Part shown: positions 28,200-37,113 of the stretch, in pieces | Position numbering within the stretch: position 1 is the stretch's first letter | Layout of the letters: every line of letters begins with the position of its first letter | Source: Calothrix sp. FI2-JRJ7 | Lineage (GTDB): Bacteria > Cyanobacteriota > Cyanobacteriia > Cyanobacteriales > Nostocaceae | Direction: 5' to 3' | Length of the DNA: 64,000 bases | Assembly (NCBI GenBank): GCA_019359675.1 | Contig: JAHHGX010000020.1 | Coordinates: 248,001 to 312,000, forward strand | The notes under the pieces: generated by a model | The model's database searches: none | What the model was told of the DNA's origin: nothing | The model's input: only the letters and a program-made list of their open reading frames with translations | Translations under genes and position numbers: made by a program

Positions 28200-30383
28200 A
28201 TGGAGCAGCAACACAACCGTTCCGAAGACATTGATATTCGCAGCTACTGGCTAGTTTTAAAACGACGCTGGTTTGTTGCATCAGGGATTTTGATTACATC
28301 AGTTGCATTATCAGGATTTGCGATTTCGTTGCAACGTCCTACTTATCAAGCTTCCGGGAAACTACTGTTTCAGGCAAACCGTGCTTCGCTGCTAACAGGA
28401 GTAGGAGAGAAAGTCGGAGATTTAGAAACTGTAAGACGTGAAGCAAATCCTCTTTCGACTCAAGCTGAAATTTTGCAATCACGTCCAATCATAGAAGAGG
28501 TGATTAAAAAGCTTGACTTGCGAGATAAAGATGGTGAACTTTTAAAACCTGAGTCTATCAATATTAAAATCGAACCAATCCCTGGTACTGATGTTCTAAA
28601 CGTGGCGCATATATCTGGCGAATCGAAGAAAGCTGCGGACGTTGTAAATCAAATCATGCGGTCATATGTAAATAGCAATATTCAAAATAATCGCCAGGAG
28701 ACAATTGCCGCACGCAAGTTTATTGAGGGTCAACTGCCACGCGCGGAAGGTGAATTAAATAGAGCAACTGAACAATTACGCTCGTTTAAGGCAGCGAATC
28801 AAGTTATTAATTTAGAGAAAGAAACAGAGGAAACCGTCAAAAATATTGGTGAGCTTGATAAGCAACTCAACGAAGTCAAAGGACAACTAGCAGAAGTTAC
28901 ATCACAGCAGGCAGAGCTTCGTTCTCAAATTAAAATACCCAGTTCAGAAGCTGTAGATAGAACATCGCTGTCGCTAATACCTGGTGTGCAAGAAGCATTG
29001 GGTGAACTACAAAAAGTGCAAAGTCAAATAGCTACACAACAAGCGCTTTATACGAGTGACAACCCGATAATGATTACCTTAAGGGAAAAAGAAGCAGCCT
29101 TAAATAAATTATTGCAACAGCGAGCTAGTCAGTCTTTAGGTACGAACGTTAAAGTTTCACCTGACAAGTTACAGTTAGGTCAACTCAAAGAACAGTTAGT
29201 TGGAGAGTCAGTGAGACTGCAAGCGCAGCGCTTAGGTTTGGAGAGTAAAGTCCAAACTCTATCAGGTCTCCACGAGCAGTTCAAACAACGCGCGCAGGTT
29301 TTGCCGAATTTAGAGAAGAAACAAGGTGACTTAGAACGGCGCCTAATGGTGGCTCAAAAGACCTACGAAACCTTACTTGGTCGTCTTCAAGAAATTCGCG
29401 TTGCTGAGAACCAAACTATTGGTAGTGCGCGCATCGTCCAAAATGCCGTTGTCTCGCCAAACCCAGCGCGAATGAGAATGATGCTGCTTTTAGGGGCAGG
29501 TGGAATTTTTATTGGCGCCTTATTAGGAGTTGCTGCTGCGTTCCTAGTTGATGTCATCGATAAATCAATCAAGACTGTAAAAGAAGCTCAGGATGTGTTT
29601 GGTTATACATTGCTTGGCTTAATTCCCAAATTTGATACCAATAGTGCTTCTATAGAGCAAACAATGGAAGGCGCCTCACCAAGGGTAGTTGTAGGAACTT
29701 TGCCACGCTCAGTAATTCATGAAGCATATCAAATGCTACAAGCGAACTTAAAATTTATTAGTCACAAAACAGTTCGCACTATTGTAGTTACTAGTTCAGT
29801 TCCAGGTGAAGGTAAATCTGAGGTGAGCGCGAATTTAGCGGCTGTAATTGCACAAGCAGGGAAACGTGTCTTACTTGTAGATGGAGACATGCGTAATCCT
29901 TCGCAACATCATTTATGGGGAGTAATGAATTTAACGGGGTTGAGCAATGTGATAGTCGGACAAGACCGAATTCGCAATTGTATTCAACCGGTAACACGAA
30001 ATCTATCAGTATTAACGGCTGGGGTAATACCACCAAATCCTCAAGCTTTACTAGACTCTGAAGGCATGAGCGCTTTGATTCAAGCTTTATCACAACACTA
30101 TGACTATATAATTTTTGATACTCCTCCTTTAGCTGGAACTGCGGATGCAGCAGTTTTGGGTAAAATGGCGGATGGTGTTTTGGTTGTAGTTCGTCCTGGT
30201 GTCGCTGACTTGAAGAGCGCACTTGCAGCTAAAACTTTGCTCATGCGTTCAGAAGCGTCGGTTTTAGGTTTGGTCGCTAATGGCATCAATATCAAACATG
30301 AGCCTGATAGATATTTCTATTACAACAGTACCCGTGATACTGATAATAGTTCGCTTGTAGTTCAAGCATCTAATAGTAAGTAG
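28200..30383 (+). CDS. Polysaccharide co-polymerase / BY-kinase tyrosine autokinase (Wzc-like)
   Basis: The 727-residue inner-membrane protein has a Wzz domain with two transmembrane helices (~31-49 and ~425-447), a long periplasmic coiled-coil between them (~170-400), and a C-terminal kinase. Kinase motifs: Walker A SSVPGEGKS near 531, Walker A' LLVDGDMRNP near 558, Walker B YIIFDTPP near 637. The C-terminus has a Tyr cluster (RYFYYNS), the usual autophosphorylation site. Cycles of tyrosine phosphorylation tune chain length and export in Wzx/Wzy pathways. It is followed after 21 bp by the acyltransferase gene, probably co-transcribed. Confidence 0.96.
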   Translation: MEQQHNRSEDIDIRSYWLVLKRRWFVASGILITSVALSGFAISLQRPTYQASGKLLFQANRASLLTGVGEKVGDLETVRREANPLSTQAEILQSRPIIEEVIKKLDLRDKDGELLKPESINIKIEPIPGTDVLNVAHISGESKKAADVVNQIMRSYVNSNIQNNRQETIAARKFIEGQLPRAEGELNRATEQLRSFKAANQVINLEKETEETVKNIGELDKQLNEVKGQLAEVTSQQAELRSQIKIPSSEAVDRTSLSLIPGVQEALGELQKVQSQIATQQALYTSDNPIMITLREKEAALNKLLQQRASQSLGTNVKVSPDKLQLGQLKEQLVGESVRLQAQRLGLESKVQTLSGLHEQFKQRAQVLPNLEKKQGDLERRLMVAQKTYETLLGRLQEIRVAENQTIGSARIVQNAVVSPNPARMRMMLLLGAGGIFIGALLGVAAAFLVDVIDKSIKTVKEAQDVFGYTLLGLIPKFDTNSASIEQTMEGASPRVVVGTLPRSVIHEAYQMLQANLKFISHKTVRTIVVTSSVPGEGKSEVSANLAAVIAQAGKRVLLVDGDMRNPSQHHLWGVMNLTGLSNVIVGQDRIRNCIQPVTRNLSVLTAGVIPPNPQALLDSEGMSALIQALSQHYDYIIFDTPPLAGTADAAVLGKMADGVLVVVRPGVADLKSALAAKTLLMRSEASVLGLVANGINIKHEPDRYFYYNSTRDTDNSSLVVQASNSK

Positions 30384-30404
30384 TACCAAAATATAGGCGC
30401 CTAT

Positions 30405-30947
30405 ATGGATAATACGGTTGATACACAATTAAGTTTTTGGGAGCAAATAAAAGAAGATTTCAGGTCACACGGGTGCGACTGGACACTTCCTGGGTTTCGT
30501 GCAGTGGCAGTACATCGATTTGGTGTATGGCGTATGACAGTACAACCAAAGCTTTTACGCGCTCCTTTAAGTCTTCTCTACCGAATGTTATTCCGTAAAA
30601 TTCGCAACGGTTATGGTATTGAACTACCTTACACTGTTAACCTTGGGCGCCGTGTAGTTATTGAACACCAAGGAGGTATTGTAATTCACGGTTACAGCAC
30701 AATTGGTGACGACTGCATTATTCGTCAAGGTGTAACTTTAGGAAATCGTTATCTCAACCGTCCGTTAGATGCACCTTGTTTGGGCAACCGCGTTAATGTT
30801 GGTGCTGGCGCCAAAATTTTCGGTGATGTCACCATTGGTGATGATGTGAATATTGGCGCCAATGCAGTCGTACTATGCGATATTCCTTCAGGATCAACTG
30901 CTGTCGGTATTCCCGCAAAAGTTATTCAGAAATCACTCGTTAGTTAG
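30405..30947 (+). CDS. Serine-acetyltransferase-like hexapeptide acyltransferase
   Basis: The 180-residue protein ends in a left-handed β-helix of hexapeptide repeats (~85-170: VVIEHQGGIVIHG, IGDDCIIRQGVTLGN, VNVGAGAKIFGDVTIGDDVNIGANAVV). The order resembles CysE, but it is short at the N-terminus. Such stand-alone versions in exopolysaccharide loci O- or N-acetylate sugar residues using acetyl-CoA. The conserved H of the active site could be that in VIEHQGG. Context favours polysaccharide decoration over cysteine synthesis. Confidence 0.88.
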   Translation: MDNTVDTQLSFWEQIKEDFRSHGCDWTLPGFRAVAVHRFGVWRMTVQPKLLRAPLSLLYRMLFRKIRNGYGIELPYTVNLGRRVVIEHQGGIVIHGYSTIGDDCIIRQGVTLGNRYLNRPLDAPCLGNRVNVGAGAKIFGDVTIGDDVNIGANAVVLCDIPSGSTAVGIPAKVIQKSLVS

Positions 30948-31010
30948 AAACCGGGTTCCTTATGACAAGTTGAAATTTTTACCATAGTTTTTCACAGGAA
31001 CCCGGTTTCT
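30946..31010. repeat. GAAACCGGGTTCCT inverted repeat after the acyltransferase
   Basis: Perfect 15-bp arms AGAAACCGGGTTCCT (30946-30960) and AGGAACCCGGTTTCT (30996-31010) flank a 35-bp AT-rich loop. The stop codon overlaps the left arm. It is a member of the palindrome family scattered through the cluster. Confidence 0.75.
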
Positions 31011-31045
31011 TGGATAAATATTAGGAAATTTGGAAATTCTCCAAT

Positions 31046-32245
31046 ATGTATATTAACCAGCTAGTGCATCTATCAATAGAAATAATTCTGCTGATAAGTG
31101 CCTTTTTTTTGCTTGTTCTGTGTTCTGTTTTATTAATTGAATGCGTCGCTGCTCTGTTTCCACTCACTCCCACTACTTCAAAAATTCAGACTAGTAAGGT
31201 AGCAGTCTTAATTCCTGCTCATAATGAAGAAGCTGTCATTTCATATACATTGAAAAGCTTAAAATCTACGTTATTACCACATCATAAAATTGTGGTAATT
31301 GCTGATAACTGTACAGACGCAACTGCTGAAATCGCGTCACGTGCAGGAGTTACAGTCATAGAAAGACAAGACGACAACAAGAAAGGTAAAGGATACGCTC
31401 TAGACTACGGATTAAAATTTCTAGAGAATGACCCACCTGAAGTTGTTGTATTTATTGACGCTGATTGTGTAGTTCAAAGAAATACAATAACGCTGTTGAC
31501 CGAGAAAGCTAATAGTACAGGTAGACCAGCACAAGCAGTCTACTTGATGTCAAAACCTAACCACCCGACTCCTAAAGATTCAATATCAGTCTTTGCATTC
31601 AAAGTAAAAAATCTTGTGCGTTCAAGCGGTTTAGTACGCATGGGTTTACCGTGTTTGCTGGCAGGTACTGGAATGGCATTTCCCTGGTCAGTTATTCGTT
31701 CGGTTGACCTGGCAAATTCTGAGATTGTCGAAGATATGAAACTCGGACTAGATTTAACTATTGCTGGATATCCACCAATTTTTTGTCCACAAGCAAGTGT
31801 GAATAGTTGTCTACCCCAAAACGTGAAAGCAGCTAAAAGTCAACGTACTCGTTGGGAACATGGTCATATTCAAACTTTGCTTACTTATGTACCTAAGTTA
31901 ATTATTAATGGAGTACGTCAAAGAAGATTAGACTTGTTTTTCAGCGCACTTGATTTGTGTATTCCACCCCTATCGCTGTTTGTGGCAATCTGGTTCGGGT
32001 TGATGTGCATATCACTTGTATTCGCATTTGTAACGTCTATTTGGACTCCTGCGTCAGTAACCGCTATTGCTGGTGCATTTATTTTGACTGCTATTTTGAT
32101 TGCTTGGAGTAACTTCGCACGTTCTGATTTACCACTGTTAGAACTACTTGCTGTACCATTTTATATACTGTGGAAAATCCCTTTATATTTTAAATTTCTG
32201 ATTCAACCCCAAAAAACCTGGATTCGTACCGAACGTGATGTGTAA
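31046..32245 (+). CDS. Membrane glycosyltransferase family 2 (processive-type)
   Basis: The 399-residue protein has one N-terminal membrane helix (~10-36) and about three C-terminal helices (~300-385) around a GT-A domain. Motifs: VLIPAHNEEAVI near 52 (donor fold), VVFIDADC near 133 (DxD-type metal ligand), IVEDMKLGLDL near 228 (ED base), and SQRTRWEHGH near 267 (QxxRW-like). This is the layout of hyaluronan/poly-GlcNAc-type synthases. It could build or extend the repeat unit. The missing large transmembrane domain suggests a priming or branching role over polymer extrusion; this is inference. Confidence 0.9.
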   Translation: MYINQLVHLSIEIILLISAFFLLVLCSVLLIECVAALFPLTPTTSKIQTSKVAVLIPAHNEEAVISYTLKSLKSTLLPHHKIVVIADNCTDATAEIASRAGVTVIERQDDNKKGKGYALDYGLKFLENDPPEVVVFIDADCVVQRNTITLLTEKANSTGRPAQAVYLMSKPNHPTPKDSISVFAFKVKNLVRSSGLVRMGLPCLLAGTGMAFPWSVIRSVDLANSEIVEDMKLGLDLTIAGYPPIFCPQASVNSCLPQNVKAAKSQRTRWEHGHIQTLLTYVPKLIINGVRQRRLDLFFSALDLCIPPLSLFVAIWFGLMCISLVFAFVTSIWTPASVTAIAGAFILTAILIAWSNFARSDLPLLELLAVPFYILWKIPLYFKFLIQPQKTWIRTERDV

Positions 32246-32308
32246 CGCACCATAAATATTTGTTACAATTATGATTCGGTGCGTAACGCTAAAATTGAAG
32301 TCAATCAC

Positions 32309-33499
32309 ATGTCCAAACAACTGCGGATTGTATACACAATTGGACCCGAAGACGTTATTGAATCATACAAGTGTTGGAAAAATGGCAAAGATACGTCTTC
32401 TCAAGTTTCGATGACTTTCTCAAGTCATTTCTACGATGTGTGTACAGCTTTGGATGCTTTTGGATATGTTATTGCCGAAGCAACCTCTAAAGAAGTTATT
32501 CGTGACGAACGCTTTATTGTTGAACGGCGCCCTCTTCCATTTAACAAAGCGACGGGTGTATTCTATCATTTACGGCAAATTCTACGAGGATTACAATTAT
32601 TTGTCTCGGCTACTAAGTTTGGCGCCAATGTGGTAATTGCTGATAGTGGTACAACTCATTGGTTCGCTTTATTACCTTTAACTTGGATTGGCATCAAAGT
32701 CATTCCATCGCTGCAATGTACCTTGTGGCCTAAGTACTCTAAGCAAACTCTTGGAGAAAAAATTAATTTGAAATTAAGTCAAAGTTTATTTAAAACAGCG
32801 TGTCATAGTATACATGCCGTTTCTCATGATATTTCAGAACAAATTTCACAGCTAACAGGAGGTACACACCGACCGATTCACGAATTTTTGCCAATGTACA
32901 GAAGACACGACTTCGCGAATATCACTGCTCCCTCAGATGTTCGCACCCCTTTACGAATTTTGTTTGCCGGTCGAGTAGAATATGACAAAGGCGCCTTTGA
33001 CTTACTAGAAATCGCTAAAATATTGCTTGCAAGTGGTTTGAAAGATATTGTTTTTGATATTTGTGGAGATGGTACAGCTTTACAACCGCTACAAAAGTCT
33101 GTACAAGTCGAAGATGTCGAAGAATTTTTTGTATTTCATGGATATTGCATTAAACAGCAAATGCGAGAAATGTTCGTAAAGTCCCACGCTGTAATTGTAC
33201 CAACTCGTACCGATTTTATCGAGGGGTTCAATCGAGTTGTCGCTGAAAGCATTTTATCTGGTCGTCCCGTCATTACTTCCGCTGTCTGTCCCGCTTTGTC
33301 TTACGTGCGTTCCGCTGTTGTTGAAGTTCCTCCTAATGATATCCCAGCATATGCAGCAGCTATACATCAAATATATACTGACCACAATATTTACGAGCAA
33401 AAGCGACTAGCTTGTTTAAAATTACAAGAACAATTTTACGATATTAATAATAGTTGGGCAGCCGCACTCAATAAAAGTCTTTCTACCATCAAATCCTAG
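32309..33499 (+). CDS. Glycosyltransferase family 4-type (GT-B), paralogue 1
   Basis: From ATG 32309 (MSKQLRIVYTIGPEDVIE) it has 396 residues; a GTG at 32279 is in frame, but the paralogue at 35865 starts at the matching ATG. C-terminal GT-B signatures: LFAGRVEYDKGAFDLLEIAK near 224, DICGDGTALQPL near 250, and EGFNRVVAESILSGRPVITSAVCPA near 305 with the E-x7-E donor-binding pattern. It probably adds one sugar of the repeat unit at the cytoplasmic face. The two copies are strongly similar along their length and share three colinear GGCGCC sites. Confidence 0.88.
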   Translation: MSKQLRIVYTIGPEDVIESYKCWKNGKDTSSQVSMTFSSHFYDVCTALDAFGYVIAEATSKEVIRDERFIVERRPLPFNKATGVFYHLRQILRGLQLFVSATKFGANVVIADSGTTHWFALLPLTWIGIKVIPSLQCTLWPKYSKQTLGEKINLKLSQSLFKTACHSIHAVSHDISEQISQLTGGTHRPIHEFLPMYRRHDFANITAPSDVRTPLRILFAGRVEYDKGAFDLLEIAKILLASGLKDIVFDICGDGTALQPLQKSVQVEDVEEFFVFHGYCIKQQMREMFVKSHAVIVPTRTDFIEGFNRVVAESILSGRPVITSAVCPALSYVRSAVVEVPPNDIPAYAAAIHQIYTDHNIYEQKRLACLKLQEQFYDINNSWAAALNKSLSTIKS

Positions 33500-33555
33500 A
33501 AACCAGAAACCAGGCGCCAAGTTAAAATCTATACTCGTAGAAATTCAAGCTATAA

Positions 33556-34407
33556 ATGCAGTTACGTGATTTTTGTTTAATTACTCCTAGCTATGCACCT
33601 GACTATCATCGTTGTCAGCTGCTGGCTTGGAGTATAGAAGCATTTGCGCCCGAAAAAACGAAGCATTATATAATAGTTCCAAACCGTGATTTACGTCTTT
33701 TCCGTCAAATCAAATATAGAAACACAGAAATAATCACCGTTGAATCAATTTTACCAAGTTGGGTTCAACTACCTTTTATTGACAGTTGCTGGTTTAACTT
33801 CAAGCATTTAGTCGTGCGAGGATGGATAATTCAACAAATCATCAAACTCGCAGCAGCAGAATATATAACCGAGCAGGTATTTGTATTTGTAGACTCTGAC
33901 GTTGCTTTTATACGTCGTTTTGACTGGGACTTTTTTATTCGTGATGGTCGAGTACGTTTGTATCGCATTCCTGGAGAACTTTGTCCACAGGCGCCGATTG
34001 GTGAAAAATGGAATTATAATGCTCGTCGTTTACTCAATTTACCGGGTGGTAATATTCCTGTCACAGGTTATATAAGTCAAATCATGACATGGAGAAGTGA
34101 TAATTTAAAGCTACTGTATAAGCATATTGAAAAGGTATCAGGACGTAGATGGATTGAGGCTGTATGCAGTAATTGGGATTTATCAGAGTATGTAATATAT
34201 GGTCTTTTTGTCGAAGAAGTACTCAAAGCATCTGGACATTACTTTGATTCTGAGTGCATTTGTCATGAGTATTGGTTTAATCGACAAATGTCTGATGTGG
34301 AGTTGCAAGACTTCTTTGCTCGTACCCCAAAAGAATATATTGCTGTGATGATATCAGCCAAATCAGGTATGAGAGTGCAGCAATATGAAAATTTCATAAA
34401 ATCCTAG
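33556..34407 (+). CDS. DUF6492-like, probable GT-A glycosyltransferase
   Basis: The 283-residue protein starts MQLRDFCLITPSYAPDYHRC. VFVFVDSDVAFIRRFD near 113-128 supplies a D-x-D-like metal site, and the WNYNARRLL and NWDLSEYVIYG segments match, from memory, the DUF6492 family found in polysaccharide loci. There is no membrane helix. It sits between two GT-B genes on the same strand, suggesting one transfer step in the same pathway. Donor and acceptor are unknown. Confidence 0.7.
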   Translation: MQLRDFCLITPSYAPDYHRCQLLAWSIEAFAPEKTKHYIIVPNRDLRLFRQIKYRNTEIITVESILPSWVQLPFIDSCWFNFKHLVVRGWIIQQIIKLAAAEYITEQVFVFVDSDVAFIRRFDWDFFIRDGRVRLYRIPGELCPQAPIGEKWNYNARRLLNLPGGNIPVTGYISQIMTWRSDNLKLLYKHIEKVSGRRWIEAVCSNWDLSEYVIYGLFVEEVLKASGHYFDSECICHEYWFNRQMSDVELQDFFARTPKEYIAVMISAKSGMRVQQYENFIKS

Positions 34408-34481
34408 AAACCGGGTTTCTTTATTGCGATATTGTAATCAAATGACGATTTGTCTGCGACAATGAATGCGTAGAAACCCGG
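34406..34481. repeat. GAAACCGGGTTTC element between glycosyltransferase genes
   Basis: AGAAACCGGGTTTCT at 34406-34420 is itself a palindrome, and TAGAAACCCGG at 34471-34481 can pair with it as a larger arm. It begins at the stop codon of the preceding gene. Confidence 0.65.
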
Positions 34482-34505
34482 AATATTTCCATCTATAATG
34501 CGAAA

Positions 34506-35720
34506 ATGCGAATTGGCTATTTAGTACCTGAATTTCCAGGACAAACACACATTTGGATTTGGCGAGAAATTACCCATCTACGTGAGTGGGGAACTCAAAT
34601 TGAGATTTTTTCCACTAAACATCCTTCCCCAGATATTAAAGCTAAACACGATTTTGCTGATACTGCACAAACTTACTATCTGTGGAAGCAAAATATTTTC
34701 AATAATATAATTCACATTTTTGTTAGTCTATGCTGGGCATTAACTCACCCGATTGGTTTATATAAAGCAATAAAACTAGCTTTAACTATAAATGTAGAGG
34801 CGCCACGTTGGCATATTATCGCTTTAGTGCCAATGGGTTGTATATTAGCTCGCTGTTGTGTGGCAAGTAATATAGAGCATATGCACTGTCATAGCTGTGG
34901 AAATTCAGCAATATTAGCAATAATGCTCAAACAGTTAACTGGCATTTCATACTCGCTGACGCTAAACGCGAATTTGGAATGGTGGGGAGGTGGAATGACG
35001 GCAAAGTTTACCAATGCAGCTTTTATTATTGCTATCACGAAAAAGTTAGAAGCAGAAGTACGATGTAATTATCCAGTACAAGAAAACCAAGTGCTGCTAG
35101 GACGTATTGGTGTAGATACAGCTAAATGGAATCCACAGCTTTATAAATTAAATAATAACAATAATCAAACCTTTCAAATTCTCACCGTTGGGCGCCTACA
35201 CACGAGCAAAGGTCACGATACTGTAATTCAAGCTGTAAAATGCCTTGTTGACGCTGGTAAATTAGTTCATCTTACAATTGTTGGCGCCGGTTCGGAGTTA
35301 GACAACTTAAAAGCATTAGCTTTCATACTCAAAATATCCAATTCAATCGAATTCACAGGCACTTTATCTGAAAACCAAATTATCGAAAAAATGTGTCATA
35401 CAGATGCATTTGTACTTGCTAGTCACTGCGAACCCCTAGGTGTAGTTTACATGGAAGCGATGGCGATGTCCGTAGCAACAATTGGCACTAATTCGGGTGG
35501 TGTTACTGAAATAATTACTGATGGTAAAGACGGATTATTGGTTGCATCGAGGGATGTTACAGCTTTAGCATCTGCGCTAATGCGACTGATTGAAAATCCT
35601 GCACTCAAAACACAACTAGGACGCAGTGGACGCTCTACGATTATTGAACATTTTGATAGCCGAATTGGCGCTGCTACATTAAGAACACAAATCATAAGCC
35701 AAATCAATTCGGGTATTTAA
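34506..35720 (+). CDS. Glycosyltransferase family 4
   Basis: The 404-residue protein begins MRIGYLVPEFPGQTHIWIWREI, the N-terminal pattern of WcaL/colanic-acid-type GT4 enzymes. The C-terminal half has ILTVGRLHTSKGHDTVIQA near 220, IVGAGSELDNL near 258 and CEPLGVVYMEAMAMSVATIGTNSGG near 309 (E-x7-E). It uses a nucleotide-sugar donor on lipid-linked acceptors. A related gene at 42063 has the same N-terminal pattern. A hydrophobic stretch near 70-95 may associate with the membrane. Confidence 0.9.
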   Translation: MRIGYLVPEFPGQTHIWIWREITHLREWGTQIEIFSTKHPSPDIKAKHDFADTAQTYYLWKQNIFNNIIHIFVSLCWALTHPIGLYKAIKLALTINVEAPRWHIIALVPMGCILARCCVASNIEHMHCHSCGNSAILAIMLKQLTGISYSLTLNANLEWWGGGMTAKFTNAAFIIAITKKLEAEVRCNYPVQENQVLLGRIGVDTAKWNPQLYKLNNNNNQTFQILTVGRLHTSKGHDTVIQAVKCLVDAGKLVHLTIVGAGSELDNLKALAFILKISNSIEFTGTLSENQIIEKMCHTDAFVLASHCEPLGVVYMEAMAMSVATIGTNSGGVTEIITDGKDGLLVASRDVTALASALMRLIENPALKTQLGRSGRSTIIEHFDSRIGAATLRTQIISQINSGI

Positions 35721-35864
35721 GTAATATTTTGGTGATATTATATATCCAGCAACTTGCTTGATTATAACTGCACTATGTAATAAATATATTAAAGTTTAAG
35801 TAAATATACGAGAAATGAATATAATCGTATCATTCACTCTTATGTAGAAAACCGAAGTTATAAA

Positions 35865-37088
35865 ATGTCCAAGCAACTGCGGATAGTATACGCAATTGGT
35901 ACGGAAGATGTAATTGAGGCATATAAATGTTGGAAAGAAGGTTCGGATGTGGGGTCACAGGTTTCGATAACCTTTTCAAGTTATTTTTATTCGGTCTGTA
36001 CAGCTTTAGATGCTGTTGGGTATGTAATTGGACTAGCGAGAAAAACAGAGGTTGTTTATGACGGTCGTTTTATAATTGAACGGCGCCGAGTATTGTTGTA
36101 TGGTGCCAAAGGTGTGTTTTATCATGTAAAGCAGATTCTACAAGGAATACAGCTATTTATTTCGGCAATTAGTTTTGGCGCCAATGTGGTAATTGCAGAT
36201 AGTGGTACAACTTACTGGTTTATGTTACTGCCATTGTCTTGGATAGGTGTAAAAGTAATTCCGTCGCTGCACTGTACGTTGTGGCGTAAATATTCCAAGC
36301 AAACTCTAGGAGAGAAAATAATTCTTAACTTGAGTCGTGATTTGTTTTACTCAAGATGTCATAGTATACATGCGGTTTCCTATGAGATCACGCAACAAAT
36401 TACTGTATTAACAAATGGGGTACACCCACCAATTTATGAATTTTTACCTATATATAACAAAAATGACTTCGCGGATATTCCACCTCCACCTCAACAACGT
36501 CTACCGTTACGAGTATTATTTGCGGGTCGAGTCGAGTATGATAAAGGCGCCTTCGACTTACTGCTCATAGCCAAACGAATTGCTGCGACTGGGATAAAAA
36601 ATATAATTTTTGATATTTGTGGAGATGGTGCAGCACTACAACCACTACAAACATCTGTAAAAAAAGAGGGTGTAGAAGACTTATTCGTATTTCATGGGTA
36701 TTGTGGCAAACAAAAAATGCGTTCCATGTTCGGTAAATCACACGTTGTTATTGTACCAACACGAACTGATTTTATTGAAGGGTTTAATCGCGTGGTGGCA
36801 GAAGGTGTATTATCGGGTCGTCCTGTGATAACAAGTGCTGTTTGTCCAGCATTATCTTACGTGCGTGAAGCTGTGATTGAAGTGTTACCGAATGATATAG
36901 AAGCATATGTAACAGCTATACTTCAAATATATAATGACCCAATCATTTGTGAACAAAAGCGACTTGCGTGTTTTGAGTTACAAGAACAATTCTACGATAT
37001 CAACAAAAGTTGGGCTACTGCATTAGCGTCCAGTCTTTGCGCTATCCAGGAACTATTATCTGTTGAGCAGCCTAACATCGTAGCTTAG
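35865..37088 (+). CDS. Glycosyltransferase family 4-type (GT-B), paralogue 2
   Basis: The 407-residue close relative of the 32309 gene shares MSKQLRIVY-IG-EDVIE at the start, LFAGRVEYDKGAFDLL in the middle and EGFNRVVAE-(I/V)LSGRPVITSAVCPALSYVR at the C-terminal donor site. A duplication of one gene, with two unrelated genes between the copies, best explains the pair. Divergence at many third and first codon positions shows it is not very recent. The two may add the same type of sugar at different positions. Confidence 0.88.
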   Translation: MSKQLRIVYAIGTEDVIEAYKCWKEGSDVGSQVSITFSSYFYSVCTALDAVGYVIGLARKTEVVYDGRFIIERRRVLLYGAKGVFYHVKQILQGIQLFISAISFGANVVIADSGTTYWFMLLPLSWIGVKVIPSLHCTLWRKYSKQTLGEKIILNLSRDLFYSRCHSIHAVSYEITQQITVLTNGVHPPIYEFLPIYNKNDFADIPPPPQQRLPLRVLFAGRVEYDKGAFDLLLIAKRIAATGIKNIIFDICGDGAALQPLQTSVKKEGVEDLFVFHGYCGKQKMRSMFGKSHVVIVPTRTDFIEGFNRVVAEGVLSGRPVITSAVCPALSYVREAVIEVLPNDIEAYVTAILQIYNDPIICEQKRLACFELQEQFYDINKSWATALASSLCAIQELLSVEQPNIVA

Positions 37089-37113
37089 ATTAGTATTATT
37101 ACCATTTATTACT

